Below the pieces are notes generated by a model. That model worked only from the letters and a program-made list of their open reading frames with translations. It was not told where the DNA came from and made no database searches. From assembly GCA_964427285.1 (NCBI GenBank), contig CAYRTS010000006.1:1-64000 (forward strand): a DNA stretch of 64,000 nucleotides, written 5' to 3'. Each line of letters begins with the position of its first letter. Within the stretch, counting starts at the first letter, position 1. The position numbers were made by a program, and so were the translations under genes. This stretch comes from SPCO01 sp964427285. Lineage in GTDB: Bacteria; Chloroflexota; Limnocylindria; Limnocylindrales; CSP1-4. Below, one piece after another: positions 30,830 through 40,205 of this stretch.

Positions 30830-31300
30830 ATGACCAACGTGGACCGCGACGCCCATCTCGAGCGCTACGCGACCGGGGCCGTCGACGTTGATGACGCCGT
30901 GGCCGGGATCAGCGACTCGGAACTGGACCGGCGCCCGTCACAGGACGAGTGGTCGCCCCGCGAGGTCATTCACCACCTTGCCGACAGCGAATCGATGGGA
31001 TATGTCCGCCTGCGCCGCCTGCTGGCCGAGGACAACCCGGCCATCGCCGGCTACGACGAACCTGAATGGGCGCGCCGCCTCCACTACGATCGCCCGATCG
31101 AACCATCGCTCGCCGTCCTGCGCGCCGTGCGGGCAGCCAGCCTTCAGCTCCTCGGCACACTGACGGCCGAGGAGTGGGCTCGGACGGGCACCCACAGCGA
31201 GTCTGGCGCCTATTCGGTGGACAGGTGGCTGGCGATCTATGCAAAGCACAGCCACGAGCACGCCGACCAGATCCGACGCGCGCGTCGCGGAGGGAACTGA
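30830..31300 (+). CDS. DinB-like metal-binding four-helix protein
   Basis: 156 residues from ATG MTNVDRDAHLERY. His-rich helices at VIHHLADSE and YAKHSHEHADQI supply the three-His metal site of the DinB/YfiT-like superfamily. Members are putative thiol- or metal-dependent transferases; no specific substrate is known here. Ends 9 bases before the cyclase-ATPase gene, so probably co-transcribed. A second DinB/maleylpyruvate-isomerase-like gene lies at 35 kb. Confidence 0.75.
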   Translation: MTNVDRDAHLERYATGAVDVDDAVAGISDSELDRRPSQDEWSPREVIHHLADSESMGYVRLRRLLAEDNPAIAGYDEPEWARRLHYDRPIEPSLAVLRAVRAASLQLLGTLTAEEWARTGTHSESGAYSVDRWLAIYAKHSHEHADQIRRARRGGN

Positions 31301-31309
31301 CGCCCAGGA

Positions 31310-33934
31310 ATGGACCTGCCGACCGGCCGCGTCACCTTCCTGTTCAGCGATATCGAGGGGTCCACGAGGCACGCCCACCGACTCGGCGACGACGCCTGGG
31401 CCGGATTGCTGCGCGATCACGATCGGCTGGTCGACTCGATGGTCTATGGCCGCGGCGGCGTGGTCGTCAAGCACGAGGGCGACGGCGCGTTCGCGGTCTT
31501 CACGGACGCCGGCAGCGCGGTTGGGGCGGCGATCGACATGGCGATGAACCTCGCCGGTGGAGCGCTTGGCCAGTCCGGACACGGCGTCCTCGTCCGGATC
31601 GGGATCCACACCGGGGATGGCCGGCTGACCGACTCGAAACAGGACTACGTCGGGATCGACGTCCACTACGCCGCCCGGGTCGCGGCTGCAGGGAACGGCG
31701 GGCAGATCGTCATCTCGGGGATAACGCACCAGGGCCTGGTCGCCGATCCCGCTACTTTGGTGCCGAGCGGCGCGACGATCGTCGATGAGGGAGTGCGCCG
31801 GCTCAAGGACTTCGACGATCCGCGTCCGCTCTATCGAGTCGTGCTGCCGGGCGTGACCGACGATGCCCGGCCGCTCCGAACGGAGGATCTGCCGTCCAAC
31901 CTGCCATCGTTGCCGACCCGCTTCGTCGGTCGTGAGGCGGAGGTCGCAAAGCTGGCCGGGGTGATGCAGACGACCCGTCTGCTGACCCTCACCGGGCCGG
32001 GCGGGACCGGAAAGACGCGCCTCGGCGTGAGTCTCGCGGAGGCGATTCGACCGCGCTTCCGGGGTGGAACCTGGTTCGTCGATCTCGCCCCGGTCCGCGA
32101 TCCGGCGCTCGTCGTTGGGATCATCGCCGCCGAGCTTGGCGTTCGCGAGGAGCCTGGCGTCTCGATCGCCTCGAGGCTCCGCGATCACCTGCGCTCGGTC
32201 GAGGCGCTGCTGGTCCTCGACAACCTGGAGCAGCTCCTGCCTGAGGCCGCCATGGTTGTGGCGACGCTCCTGCGCGAGTCGGCCGGACTGCGCCTGATCG
32301 TCACCAGCCGCGAGATCCTGCGCGTAAGCGGCGAGCGCGAGTACGTCGTTCCGCCGCTCGATCGCGAGGAAGGGGTCGAGCTGTTCCTGGACCGCGCCCA
32401 GGCGCACCAGGCCGACCCTGCGGGCGCGGAGCGAGCGAGCGCAGTCGACGTCATTCGCCAGATCGTCGACCGCCTGGAGGGCCTGCCGCTGGCCATCGAA
32501 TTGGCGGCCGCCCGGACTCGGCTGCTGTCCCCGGCGACGATCCTCGAGCGACTCGGACGAAGCCTTGACCTGCTGGCAGGCGGCGCCCGCGATCTCCCCG
32601 AGCGGCAGCGCACGCTGCGCGGAACCATCACCTGGAGCCACGATCTGCTGGCGGCCGACGAGCAGGTCATCTTTCGGCGGCTGGCGGTCTTCAACGGCGG
32701 CTGGACCGCCGACGCGGCGGAGGCTGTCGTCGATCCGCGTCGCGAGCTTTCGACGGAGGTCGTCGCCGGTCTGGAGTCGATGGCCGACAAGAGCCTGGTC
32801 CGGATCGGCGCCACCGATCATGGCGAACCAAGATTCGGGCGCCACGTCCTCATCCGCGAGTACGCTCTGGAGCGGCTTGACCAGGCGGGCGAGCGACCGG
32901 ATTGCGAGCGACGGCACGCCCTCACCTACCTGGGTGTCGCCGAGCAGGCGGGCCCTCATCTGGGCAGGGCCGAGGCCGACGACTGGCTCGACATCCTGGA
33001 CCACGAGGAACACAACCTCCGATCCGCGCTGCGCTGGTCGCTCGACGTCGCCGAGCCCGACCTGGGCATGCGCATCGCCGGGGCGATCTGGCGGTTCTGG
33101 CAGTTTCGGGCCCGCCTCACCGAAGGCCTCGCCTGGATCACCGAGCTGTTGGCCCATCCAAATGGGGGTGATGCGCGAACCAGGATCGGTGCGCTGTCGG
33201 CGGCCGGCGGCCTGGCGTACTGGAACGGTGACTTCGCCAGTTGCCGGGCCTTTTACTCGGAGCGCCTCGACCTCGCCCGTGCCCTTGGTGACGACGCGGT
33301 CCTGGCTGAGGCGCACTACGAGTTCGGGTTCCTCGGTATCGCCGACCAGGACATCGAGCTGGCCCGCGAGCACGAGGAGATCGCCCTTGCCCTCTTCGAG
33401 CGGCTAGCCGACGCCGCGGGCATGGTCCGCACTCGACAGGCGCTCGTCCTGGTCGGGATGCTCGCCGGCGACTATCGGGCCGCGCGTGACCTCGAGACGC
33501 TGAACCTTGCGGAGTTTCGACGACTCGGGGTTGCCATCCGGGCGCGCGACAGCCTGATGCTGATGGCGGTCGCCTCGATCTTCATCGACGACCTCGAGGT
33601 CGGCCGGGCGTACCTCGGCGAATCGATGCGCCTCTCGTCGGGCGTCATGAGTGACCAGATCGCGGGCCTGGCCATGGCCGCCCATCTCGCGTTGCGCTCG
33701 GACGACCCGGCGACCGGCGCCCGGCTGGCCGGCGCTGCGGCGGCGGCGAGCGAGGCGACGGGTATCACCAATGCGGCGTTGAGGATCCTGCACGTGCCCG
33801 ACCCGGCAGATGTCGCCCGTGAGCGTCTGGGTGACGCGGCCGACGGCCTCATCGCCGAGGGCGCCGCGATGCCGATGGAGGAAGCCCTGGGGATCGCCCG
33901 GGCGCTAATCGGGCAGACCGTGCCTGCTTCGTAG
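31310..33934 (+). CDS. Adenylate-cyclase-domain/ATPase/TPR regulator
   Basis: 874 residues. Residues about 5-180 are a class III nucleotide cyclase domain with metal Asp residues in FSDIEGST and EGDGAF. The transition-state N of the usual VNxAAR is His (DVHYAARV), so catalysis is doubtful. About 200-480 is an AAA/NB-ARC-like ATPase: TGPGGTGKTRLG Walker A, LLVLDNLEQLL Walker B, TSRE sensor, GLPLAIELAAAR. About 480-870 are TPR-like helices. No C-terminal DNA-binding domain is present, unlike LuxR-type relatives. A signalling scaffold is likely. Confidence 0.85.
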   Translation: MDLPTGRVTFLFSDIEGSTRHAHRLGDDAWAGLLRDHDRLVDSMVYGRGGVVVKHEGDGAFAVFTDAGSAVGAAIDMAMNLAGGALGQSGHGVLVRIGIHTGDGRLTDSKQDYVGIDVHYAARVAAAGNGGQIVISGITHQGLVADPATLVPSGATIVDEGVRRLKDFDDPRPLYRVVLPGVTDDARPLRTEDLPSNLPSLPTRFVGREAEVAKLAGVMQTTRLLTLTGPGGTGKTRLGVSLAEAIRPRFRGGTWFVDLAPVRDPALVVGIIAAELGVREEPGVSIASRLRDHLRSVEALLVLDNLEQLLPEAAMVVATLLRESAGLRLIVTSREILRVSGEREYVVPPLDREEGVELFLDRAQAHQADPAGAERASAVDVIRQIVDRLEGLPLAIELAAARTRLLSPATILERLGRSLDLLAGGARDLPERQRTLRGTITWSHDLLAADEQVIFRRLAVFNGGWTADAAEAVVDPRRELSTEVVAGLESMADKSLVRIGATDHGEPRFGRHVLIREYALERLDQAGERPDCERRHALTYLGVAEQAGPHLGRAEADDWLDILDHEEHNLRSALRWSLDVAEPDLGMRIAGAIWRFWQFRARLTEGLAWITELLAHPNGGDARTRIGALSAAGGLAYWNGDFASCRAFYSERLDLARALGDDAVLAEAHYEFGFLGIADQDIELAREHEEIALALFERLADAAGMVRTRQALVLVGMLAGDYRAARDLETLNLAEFRRLGVAIRARDSLMLMAVASIFIDDLEVGRAYLGESMRLSSGVMSDQIAGLAMAAHLALRSDDPATGARLAGAAAAASEATGITNAALRILHVPDPADVARERLGDAADGLIAEGAAMPMEEALGIARALIGQTVPAS

Positions 33935-34281
33935 GCGAGAACTGGGGCCGGTTGGTGGCCGCGGGCCTGTGCCGGTGCCGGTGCCGCCGATCCTGAACGA
34001 CTTGCGTCCCAGACATGTTATGGGCGCTCCGGGTGCACGGATGCGGCTCGAAAGGGCTCAAACGGGCCCGGGCATGCTCATGATTCGCCGTAGCATGCCT
34101 CCAGAGCACGATATGCACGTAATCGGGCACGGCCGGGGCTGACTGACCCAGGTCATCGGCCATAGCGTGGCTCGGGTGCACGTTCTACAGGATTGCTCGG
34201 CGCCTGCTCCCGGGGCCACGATGATGCCGTCTGCTCCAGTTAGCCGAGGACATCCGACCGGCAACGGAGGGTCGCGCATAG
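33935..34281. other. Intergenic stretch, nothing recognised
   Basis: About 350 bases after the cyclase-ATPase gene. No family-like frame, RNA or repeat seen apart from short GGTGCCG repetition near 33970. Confidence 0.45.
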
Positions 34282-34437
34282 CGGACGCGCCGCGAGGCGG
34301 AGCGTGCATGCGTACGTTTGCATGTTCGTCCAGCGCGCATTCCAATCGCAGAAGCGTTCAAGGTCCGGGACGATCGGATCGCCCGCGTCGAGTTGTACTT
34401 CGATCCAGCTCGTCTGATGCCGATGCTCGGCAAGTAA
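34282..34437 (+). pseudogene. Remnant of a SnoaL-like (NTF2-fold) protein
   Basis: The frame opens after a TAG at 34279 and ends with IPIAEAFKVRDDRIARVELYFDPARLMPMLGK, which reads like the last two strands of a SnoaL-like domain (AFKVRDGKI...YFD). The N-terminal two thirds are missing, and the sequence upstream in other frames does not restore them. There is no start codon or Shine-Dalgarno. A degraded gene is the simplest reading. Confidence 0.45.
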
Positions 34438-34452
34438 GGAGTTTGTCCAGCG

Positions 34453-34749
34453 ATGGATCCGATCCGCTTCACGAGTCACAGTCGGTACTGGAACCCCGAC
34501 AAAGCGAGCGGGCTCGCGGTCGCGGACATCCCTGGCGGGCTCATACAGGCCTTTGGCGGGCTCAATCAGCAGCGCGTCCAGCAGCAGCGCGTCCGCGGCA
34601 GGATGCTCGGCGTTGAGTTCGCAGCGAACGTCATGCCGGCAGGCGGCGGCAGGCTCGCGCTCGGCGTGAGCAAGGCCATGATGAGCGTGGCCGGCGTGGG
34701 CGTCGGAGACGAGGCCGAGGTCGAGATCGCCGCGATCGGTCCCGATTGA
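34453..34749 (+). CDS. DUF1905-like small protein
   Basis: 98 residues. The C-terminal half, EFAANVMPAGGGRLALGVSKAMMSVAGVGVGDEAEVEI, has the strand-helix-strand and AGVxxGDExEV pattern of DUF1905 (double-psi/AbrB-like barrel). The N-terminal half is variable. AAGGAG lies 13 bases before the ATG. Follows the SnoaL-like remnant by 15 bases. Function unknown. Confidence 0.6.
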   Translation: MDPIRFTSHSRYWNPDKASGLAVADIPGGLIQAFGGLNQQRVQQQRVRGRMLGVEFAANVMPAGGGRLALGVSKAMMSVAGVGVGDEAEVEIAAIGPD

Positions 34750-34949
34750 CCTTGGTGTCCGGGGATCGCGATTGAACCGGCTGCGACGGGCCGGGCGCGC
34801 AGGCGGCGATCAGAAGGCAGAGGACGCCAGGGGGTGCGGCGACGGATGGCAACTCGGTGGCTCCAGCGGGTCGACGGTGTGGCGCCCACACGCACCCTGG
34901 CGCGGGTTCGCGACGACCCGCTGACGTGCCGCAGGTCAACGGCGACGCT

Positions 34950-35384
34950 TCACCAGGCCAGCCCGATCGCCTCGAGATGTTCGGCGTCGTGGTCCGTAGC
35001 CAATCGCAATAGACCCGCTATATCAAGCCGGCCGTACGTGGCATGGATCCCGGCACGCGACCACCCCACCGCATCGAGCGTGTGGACGACCGCGACGGTG
35101 GTCGCCCGCGCCGCCGCGAACGCTGCGAGGATCGAGTCGAGCGTTTCGCCGTCAAACCCCGACGCCAGACCCGGCTCCGTCCAGGCCCAGCGCGGCTCGT
35201 CCTCGGAGGCGACCTGCGCGAAGCGCGCCGACCATACCTCGACCTCGACCGCGATCAGGTGGCGGGTGATCTCGGCGACGCTCCACTCGGCGGGCGGTGG
35301 CGGGGCGGCGATCCTTGCCGCAGCCGCCAGCCGCGACGGGAACGAACTGAACGCCTCGACGAGCGCCTCCCGTGTCCGGGTCAA
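34950..35384 (-). CDS. DinB/mycothiol-dependent maleylpyruvate-isomerase-like protein
   Basis: 144 residues from TTG, which overlaps the metF stop as TTGA. Four-helix pattern with metal-site His in ITRHLIAVEVEVW and TDHDAEHLEAIGL, and EWSVAEITRHL at the start of helix 2, as in MDMPI_N/DinB_2 proteins. Translational coupling to the MetF-like gene suggests a link to one-carbon metabolism, but no specific reaction can be assigned. Confidence 0.72.
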   Translation of the reverse strand: MTRTREALVEAFSSFPSRLAAAARIAAPPPPAEWSVAEITRHLIAVEVEVWSARFAQVASEDEPRWAWTEPGLASGFDGETLDSILAAFAAARATTVAVVHTLDAVGWSRAGIHATYGRLDIAGLLRLATDHDAEHLEAIGLAW

Positions 35385-36265
35385 GCCGGGATCGCCGTCC
35401 CGCTGTGGAGCCGCTCCAGGTATACCCGCCTCCAGGCCTCAAACGTGTCCACGGCGTTAAACGTATACATGTGCAGGTCCACGATCCCGGCCTCACGCCG
35501 GGCAATGTCCGGGGCGAGGCCCGCCAGCAAGCCGTCCGGGCGGTAGAAGCCACCGGATCGGACCAGCTTCGTCACGAACCGAACGTTCTTGATGAGGAAC
35601 CGATGGGTATCGGCGACCCCGATCCGGGCGCTGATCGCCAGCAACTTCTGCGGTTCGGCCACGCCCGGTACGCCGATATGGACCGGCAGGGTGATGCCCT
35701 CCGCACGCCGTGCGGCGATCCAGATCGCGATCGCGGCCGGGTCGAAGCAGAGCTGCGTCGTCATGTAGTTCGCGAACTCGGCCTTGGCCCGGAGCGCGTC
35801 GAGCAGCGGCCGATCGGCGATAAATGCGTGACCCTGCGGGTAGGCCGGAATCCCGATCTCGCGGAGTGGGTGGCCAATTTCGGCCATCTCGCGCAGCAGG
35901 GCCAGACCGTCCGGATAGGCGCCCGGTTCCTTGGCATCGCCCCCGACCACGAATGCCCGATCGACACCGGCGCCCTCGAGCCAGGCGATCAGATCGATCA
36001 GGTGGGACCGGTCCCGGACCATTCGCGCCGACAGGTGTGGCACAGCCAGGAATCCACGCGACTGGAGCGCCTCGCACAGCGCGACCGTCGCCTCGAGTCC
36101 CTTGGCCGGCGAGGCGGTCACCGAGACGGTCGCTCCGTCCGGCAGAAAGGCCGCCTGGTCGAGCGCGTTCTTGAGCGGCACGAGTTCGAAGGTGGGCGCC
36201 TGGAGCACGCCCGCGAGCGCGGCGGCCTGTGACTCCGAGAGCGTTCGCCGACGACGGAACAGCAT
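35381..36265 (-). CDS. metF: Methylenetetrahydrofolate reductase-like protein
   Basis: 294 residues from ATG MLFRRRRTLSESQ. TIM-barrel motifs of MetF: FELVPLK, TVSVTASPAKG, HLSARMV, VGGDAKEPG, GIPAYPQGHAF, YMTTQLCFDP and HIGVPGV. Interconverts methylene- and methyl-THF using FAD. Downstream of the corrinoid methyltransferase genes on the same strand, it would oxidise methyl-THF formed from the methyl donor. The N-terminus is more basic than E. coli MetF. A 42-residue ORF ends 4 bases before its ATG. Confidence 0.85.
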   Translation of the reverse strand: MLFRRRRTLSESQAAALAGVLQAPTFELVPLKNALDQAAFLPDGATVSVTASPAKGLEATVALCEALQSRGFLAVPHLSARMVRDRSHLIDLIAWLEGAGVDRAFVVGGDAKEPGAYPDGLALLREMAEIGHPLREIGIPAYPQGHAFIADRPLLDALRAKAEFANYMTTQLCFDPAAIAIWIAARRAEGITLPVHIGVPGVAEPQKLLAISARIGVADTHRFLIKNVRFVTKLVRSGGFYRPDGLLAGLAPDIARREAGIVDLHMYTFNAVDTFEAWRRVYLERLHSGTAIPA

Positions 36266-36269
36266 GGCC

Positions 36270-36398
36270 TTATTGGCCCATGACGAGTGTGCGGTCAACG
36301 CTGCCGCAGGGGCAGCGGATCTCCGCAAAACCACGCCCCCAGACTGGTACGTAGGTGATCTCGGCTTCCACGGCCCGAAACAGGCTCGTCCGCGCCAT
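36270..36398 (-). CDS. Possible 42-residue Cys-containing protein upstream of metF
   Basis: ATG MARTSLFRAVEAEITYVPVWGRG then FAEIRCPCGSVDRTLVMGQ, stop TAA 4 bases before the metF ATG. Composition is protein-like, and CPCG near the end resembles half a metal knuckle. It lies in the 265-bp space between the MttB-family gene and metF, where nothing else is seen. No clear Shine-Dalgarno. Confidence 0.4.
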   Translation of the reverse strand: MARTSLFRAVEAEITYVPVWGRGFAEIRCPCGSVDRTLVMGQ

Positions 36399-36533
36399 AT
36401 CCGGCTGTCGCCGAGCGTGGATTCGAGGCCGCGACCCGATCCACCGACCCGATCCTCTGGGTACCAGTCTGCTGATGCGGTTATGCGAGTGGTCGAGGCC
36501 GGGATCCACGGCAACGCGTCCATCAATCACGAG

Positions 36534-38072
36534 CTAGACCTCCGAATCCGGCATCGAGGCCTTGCGGCGGGCGATGAAATCGAGCAGGGCCTCGTCGATC
36601 GCGGGATCGATCGGCGGCGCCTCGTACTCGGCCAGCATTCGCTTCCAGATGACGTTGGCGCGCTGGGCGGCATCAAGCGAGCCGTCCTCTTGCCACTGCT
36701 CGAAGCTGTTGTTGTCCGCAATCTCGGAGCGGTAGAAGGCAGTCTCGAAATTGGCCAGCGTGTGGGCGGTGCCGAGGAAGTGCTGGCCCGGCGGGTTCGC
36801 CAGGATGGCGTCCAGGGCCTGGCCGTTCTCCGACATATCCACGCCGTTGACGAACACGCCCATCATTCCGCACTGGTCTGCATCCATGATGAATTTCTCG
36901 TAGCCGACCGACAGACCGCCCTCCAGCCAGCCGGCGGCGTGGAGCACGAAATTGACCCCGGCCAGGATCGTCGGCTGGAGGGTCGCGGCCGATTCGTAGG
37001 CCGCCTGCGCGTCGGCAGTCTTTGAGGCGCACAGCGAGCCACCGGATCGGAAGGGCACGCCGAGGCGACGCGCCAGGGCGGCCATGACATAGAGGACCAG
37101 CGCCGGCTCTGGGGTCCCGAACGTTGGCGCCCCCGACTGCATGGACATGGAGCTGGCGAAGCTGCCCAGGACCACTGGTGCCCCAGGCCGAACGAGCTGG
37201 ACGAACGTCATCCCACCGAGGGCCTCGGCCAGCGTCTGCGCACAAACCGCGGCGGCGGTCACCGGGGCCATCGCGCCGGCGAGGATGAACGGGGTCAGGA
37301 GGGTCGCCTGGTTCGCCTCGGCATACGCGCGCGCGGCGCCGAGCATGATCGAATCCCAGACGAGCGGAGAATTGGCATTGATCAGGCTGAGGATCACGGT
37401 GTGGTCCTCGAGATGGTCTGCCCCAAACGTCAGGCGTGCCATCTCGACCGTGTCCCTCGCCCGCTCAGGCGCCGTGACCGAACCCATGAACGGCTTGTCG
37501 CTGTAGCGGATATGCGAATAGACCATGTCCAGGTGGCGCTTGTTGACTGGCACGTCGACTGGCTCGCAGACCGTCCCGCCCGAGTGGTGCATGTGGGGCG
37601 AGGCATACGCTAGCTTCACGAAGTTGCGGAAGTCCTCGATCGTCCCGTAGCGCCTGCCGCGGTCCAGGTCCCGGACAAACGGCGAGCCATAGTTCGGGGC
37701 GAAGACGGTGTGCGCGCCGCCGATCTCCACGTTGCGCGCCTCGTTGCGAGCGTATTGGGTGAACTGGCGCGGGGCGGTCGCCCCGACGATCTGCCGGCAC
37801 ATCCCACGCGGGAAGCGCACTCGCTCCCCCTGAACGTCTGCGCCGGCCTCGCGAAAGAGGCGGAGCGCATCGGCGTCACCACGGAATTCGAGGCCGACCT
37901 CCTGGAGGATCGTGTCCGCGTTGTGCTCGATCAGCGACAGGCCCTCTTCGTTGAGGACTTCGAATGGGGCGAGCTTCCTGGTCAGGAACGGGACGTGCTC
38001 GGCATGGGAGGCCAAGCGAAGGGCCTGTCGGGCCGCCCGGCCCCCGGACCGTTGCCGGCGGGTGTCGTCCAT
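36534..38072 (-). CDS. MttB-family methyltransferase without pyrrolysine (MtgB-like)
   Basis: 512 residues from ATG MDDTRRQRSGG, overlapping the upstream stop (TGATG), with AGGGAG before it. Family features: LNEEGLSLIEHNADTILQEVG, HHSGGTVCEPVDVPVN, GSFASSMSMQSGAPTFGTPE, GVDMSENGQALDAI and FLGTAHTLANFETAFYRSE. The frame is uninterrupted, so the amber-encoded pyrrolysine of true trimethylamine methyltransferases is absent. Characterised relatives of this type move a methyl from glycine betaine (MtgB) or related quaternary amines to a corrinoid protein. Last gene of the corrinoid operon. Confidence 0.88.
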   Translation of the reverse strand: MDDTRRQRSGGRAARQALRLASHAEHVPFLTRKLAPFEVLNEEGLSLIEHNADTILQEVGLEFRGDADALRLFREAGADVQGERVRFPRGMCRQIVGATAPRQFTQYARNEARNVEIGGAHTVFAPNYGSPFVRDLDRGRRYGTIEDFRNFVKLAYASPHMHHSGGTVCEPVDVPVNKRHLDMVYSHIRYSDKPFMGSVTAPERARDTVEMARLTFGADHLEDHTVILSLINANSPLVWDSIMLGAARAYAEANQATLLTPFILAGAMAPVTAAAVCAQTLAEALGGMTFVQLVRPGAPVVLGSFASSMSMQSGAPTFGTPEPALVLYVMAALARRLGVPFRSGGSLCASKTADAQAAYESAATLQPTILAGVNFVLHAAGWLEGGLSVGYEKFIMDADQCGMMGVFVNGVDMSENGQALDAILANPPGQHFLGTAHTLANFETAFYRSEIADNNSFEQWQEDGSLDAAQRANVIWKRMLAEYEAPPIDPAIDEALLDFIARRKASMPDSEV

Positions 38073-40186
38073 CAACGGCTCTCCCTGCTGCCTGCCGACA
38101 CGGTGCGTCGACGGCGGCGCTCGTCGCGCGCCCGAGACGCGTCTGCCCCGGCGCCGACGCCCGAGTGGCGTTCCGGAAGGGTGACGACGCGTTCCAGGTT
38201 CGGAAAGGACGCCGTCTTGTGCGGGAACGCCATCGCCTCCACGAAATGCTGCTGGAAGCGTGGCTCGACGGCGGTCTCGATCTTCTCGACGCGGCGAACG
38301 ACGCCCTCGATCTCGGTCCTGGCCGCGCCCGACAGAAGGGCGATCAGGGCACCCGTCCCGGCGGCGTTGCCGGCCGAGCGAACGTGCGCCACGTCGCAAT
38401 CGGGGATCAGGCCAAGGATCATCGCGTGCGTAGGGTCGATCTGGCTGCCGAACGCACCGGCTAGGCGGATCTCGTCGACGGCATCGACCCCGAGCTGGTC
38501 CATCAGCAGTCGGACTCCGGCGTACAAGGCGGCCTTGGCGAGCTGGATCGCCCGGACATCGTTCTGGGTGATGGCGATCCGCACGCCCCCAAACCCGCTC
38601 CCGGTTTCATGGAGCACGTAGCTGAAGGTCCGACCGTCGGGGACGATCCGCGGCGTCCGGGTGGCCAGGGCGCCGTCGATGACTCCATCCTCCGTGACGA
38701 TCCCGGCCAGGAACATCTGGGCCACGACTTCGATGATCCCGGAGCCGCAGATCCCGGTGACGCCCGTGATCCCCGTAATCCCTGGGGCGCTGGACGCGGA
38801 CGCGACGGAGGCGGACTCCGCAGTCGACATCGCGTTCGCGAAGGACGGCTCGTCCGACCACGCATCGATCCCGATGACCCGGAACCGCGGCTCAAGCGTC
38901 GAGCGATCGATCCGGACGCGCTCGATGGCGCCCGGCGCCGCCCGCTGGCCCCCGCTGATCTGGGCACCTTCGAACGCGGGACCGGTCGGGCTCGACGCCG
39001 CCAGCAGCCGGCGGCGATCCCCCAGCACGATCTCGGCGTTGGTGCCAACGTCCACGACCAGCGTCAGCCGCTCAGCCAGGTGGGGCTCCTCCGCCAGGAT
39101 CACGCCGGCGGTGTCCGCCCCCACGTGCCCCGCGATGCACGGCAGGAGATAGACCCGCGCACCCGGATGCGCCCGAAGTCCCAGTTCCGCGGCCGTCGTC
39201 CTGACCGCCCGGTCCGTAGCCAGCGCGAACGGCGCGCCACCCAGCGGCGTCGGGTCGATCCCAAGGAGCAGGTGATGCATGATCGGGTTGCCCACGATCG
39301 CGAGCTCCAGGATCTCCGCCCGCTTGATCCCGGCTCGCATCGCCAGCGAAGCGATCAACCCGTCGAGCGCCTTGCGGACGGCGGCGGTCATCTCGCCAGC
39401 CCCCTCGGGATGCATCATCGCGTACGAAACCCGGCTCATCAGATCCTCGCCAAAGCGGATCTGCGGGTTCATCACCCCGTTGCTGGCAAGGACCGCCCCG
39501 TCCGCAAGATTGGCCAGGTGGCCGGCGATCGTCGTCGAGCCGACATCGATGGCCACCCCGTACGCGATTTCGTGGAGGCCCGGCCAGACACCGATGACCT
39601 GCCGACCCTCGTGGACCGCGACCGTCACTCGATATCGACCGGCCTCGAGCGCCGGCTGGAGTGCCCGGATCACGGCGATATCGGCCTCCAGACCGACCAG
39701 TTTCCACTCCCGCTCGAGGGCCTCGAACAGGCGAGCCAGGTCGCCGCTTGGCGAGGCCAGCTCCGGAGGCGTCACCTCGACGTAGTGGAGGCGGACGACC
39801 GGGTCGACCGTGAAGGTCCGCACGTCCAGGCCCTTGCGCACCACCTGGCGATGGACCTGGCTCTCCGGTGGAACATCGATCAGCACGTCGCCGCAGACCG
39901 TGGCGGTACAGGAGAGGCGCCGGTCCGCGGCGAGACCCTTCTCCGCGCGGTAGGTGGTCTCCAGGTCAGCGAACGCGGAGAGATGCGCAGGTTCCGACGT
40001 GATCCCGTGTTTGGCGAACTCGCCCAGGCCCTGGGTGACCTGGCAGCGACCGCAGATCCCGCGTCCGCCGCAGACCGAGTCAATATCGACGCCGAGCGAC
40101 CGCCCCGCGTCCAGCACGGTCGTTCCAATCGGGAAACGCCCGCGGCGACCGGATGGCGTGAAGATGACGAGCGCGTCGCCGGTCAT
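38072..40186 (-). CDS. Corrinoid reductive-activation protein (2Fe-2S ferredoxin + ASKHA/DUF4445)
   Basis: 704 residues. N-terminal 2Fe-2S domain with Cys39, Cys45, Cys48 (SVCGGRGICGRC) and Cys93 (RLSCTATV). A linker domain follows (about 120-200), then a large ASKHA-type ATPase: AIDVGSTTIAGHLANL, VVDVGTNAEIVLG, GICGSGIIEVVA, GAFGSQIDPTHAM. This matches RamA/RACE-like proteins that reduce inactive Co(II) to Co(I) with ATP. The last about 45 residues are Arg-rich. About 20 bases separate it from the upstream methyltransferase gene. Confidence 0.9.
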   Translation of the reverse strand: MTGDALVIFTPSGRRGRFPIGTTVLDAGRSLGVDIDSVCGGRGICGRCQVTQGLGEFAKHGITSEPAHLSAFADLETTYRAEKGLAADRRLSCTATVCGDVLIDVPPESQVHRQVVRKGLDVRTFTVDPVVRLHYVEVTPPELASPSGDLARLFEALEREWKLVGLEADIAVIRALQPALEAGRYRVTVAVHEGRQVIGVWPGLHEIAYGVAIDVGSTTIAGHLANLADGAVLASNGVMNPQIRFGEDLMSRVSYAMMHPEGAGEMTAAVRKALDGLIASLAMRAGIKRAEILELAIVGNPIMHHLLLGIDPTPLGGAPFALATDRAVRTTAAELGLRAHPGARVYLLPCIAGHVGADTAGVILAEEPHLAERLTLVVDVGTNAEIVLGDRRRLLAASSPTGPAFEGAQISGGQRAAPGAIERVRIDRSTLEPRFRVIGIDAWSDEPSFANAMSTAESASVASASSAPGITGITGVTGICGSGIIEVVAQMFLAGIVTEDGVIDGALATRTPRIVPDGRTFSYVLHETGSGFGGVRIAITQNDVRAIQLAKAALYAGVRLLMDQLGVDAVDEIRLAGAFGSQIDPTHAMILGLIPDCDVAHVRSAGNAAGTGALIALLSGAARTEIEGVVRRVEKIETAVEPRFQQHFVEAMAFPHKTASFPNLERVVTLPERHSGVGAGADASRARDERRRRRTVSAGSRESR

Positions 40187-40205
40187 GTCCGAGGCTCCGC
40201 CGGTC

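Noticed and set aside
30938..33373. Very long minus-strand open frame (811 codons) opposite the cyclase-ATPase gene
   Set aside because: It is the antisense shadow of a clear multi-domain protein; its translation is rich in Arg/Gly/Asp with no family motifs, typical for high-GC antisense frames.
36534..38072. Pyrrolysine-containing trimethylamine methyltransferase
   Set aside because: The frame has no in-frame amber codon and no pylBCDS genes are nearby; it belongs to the non-pyrrolysine branch.
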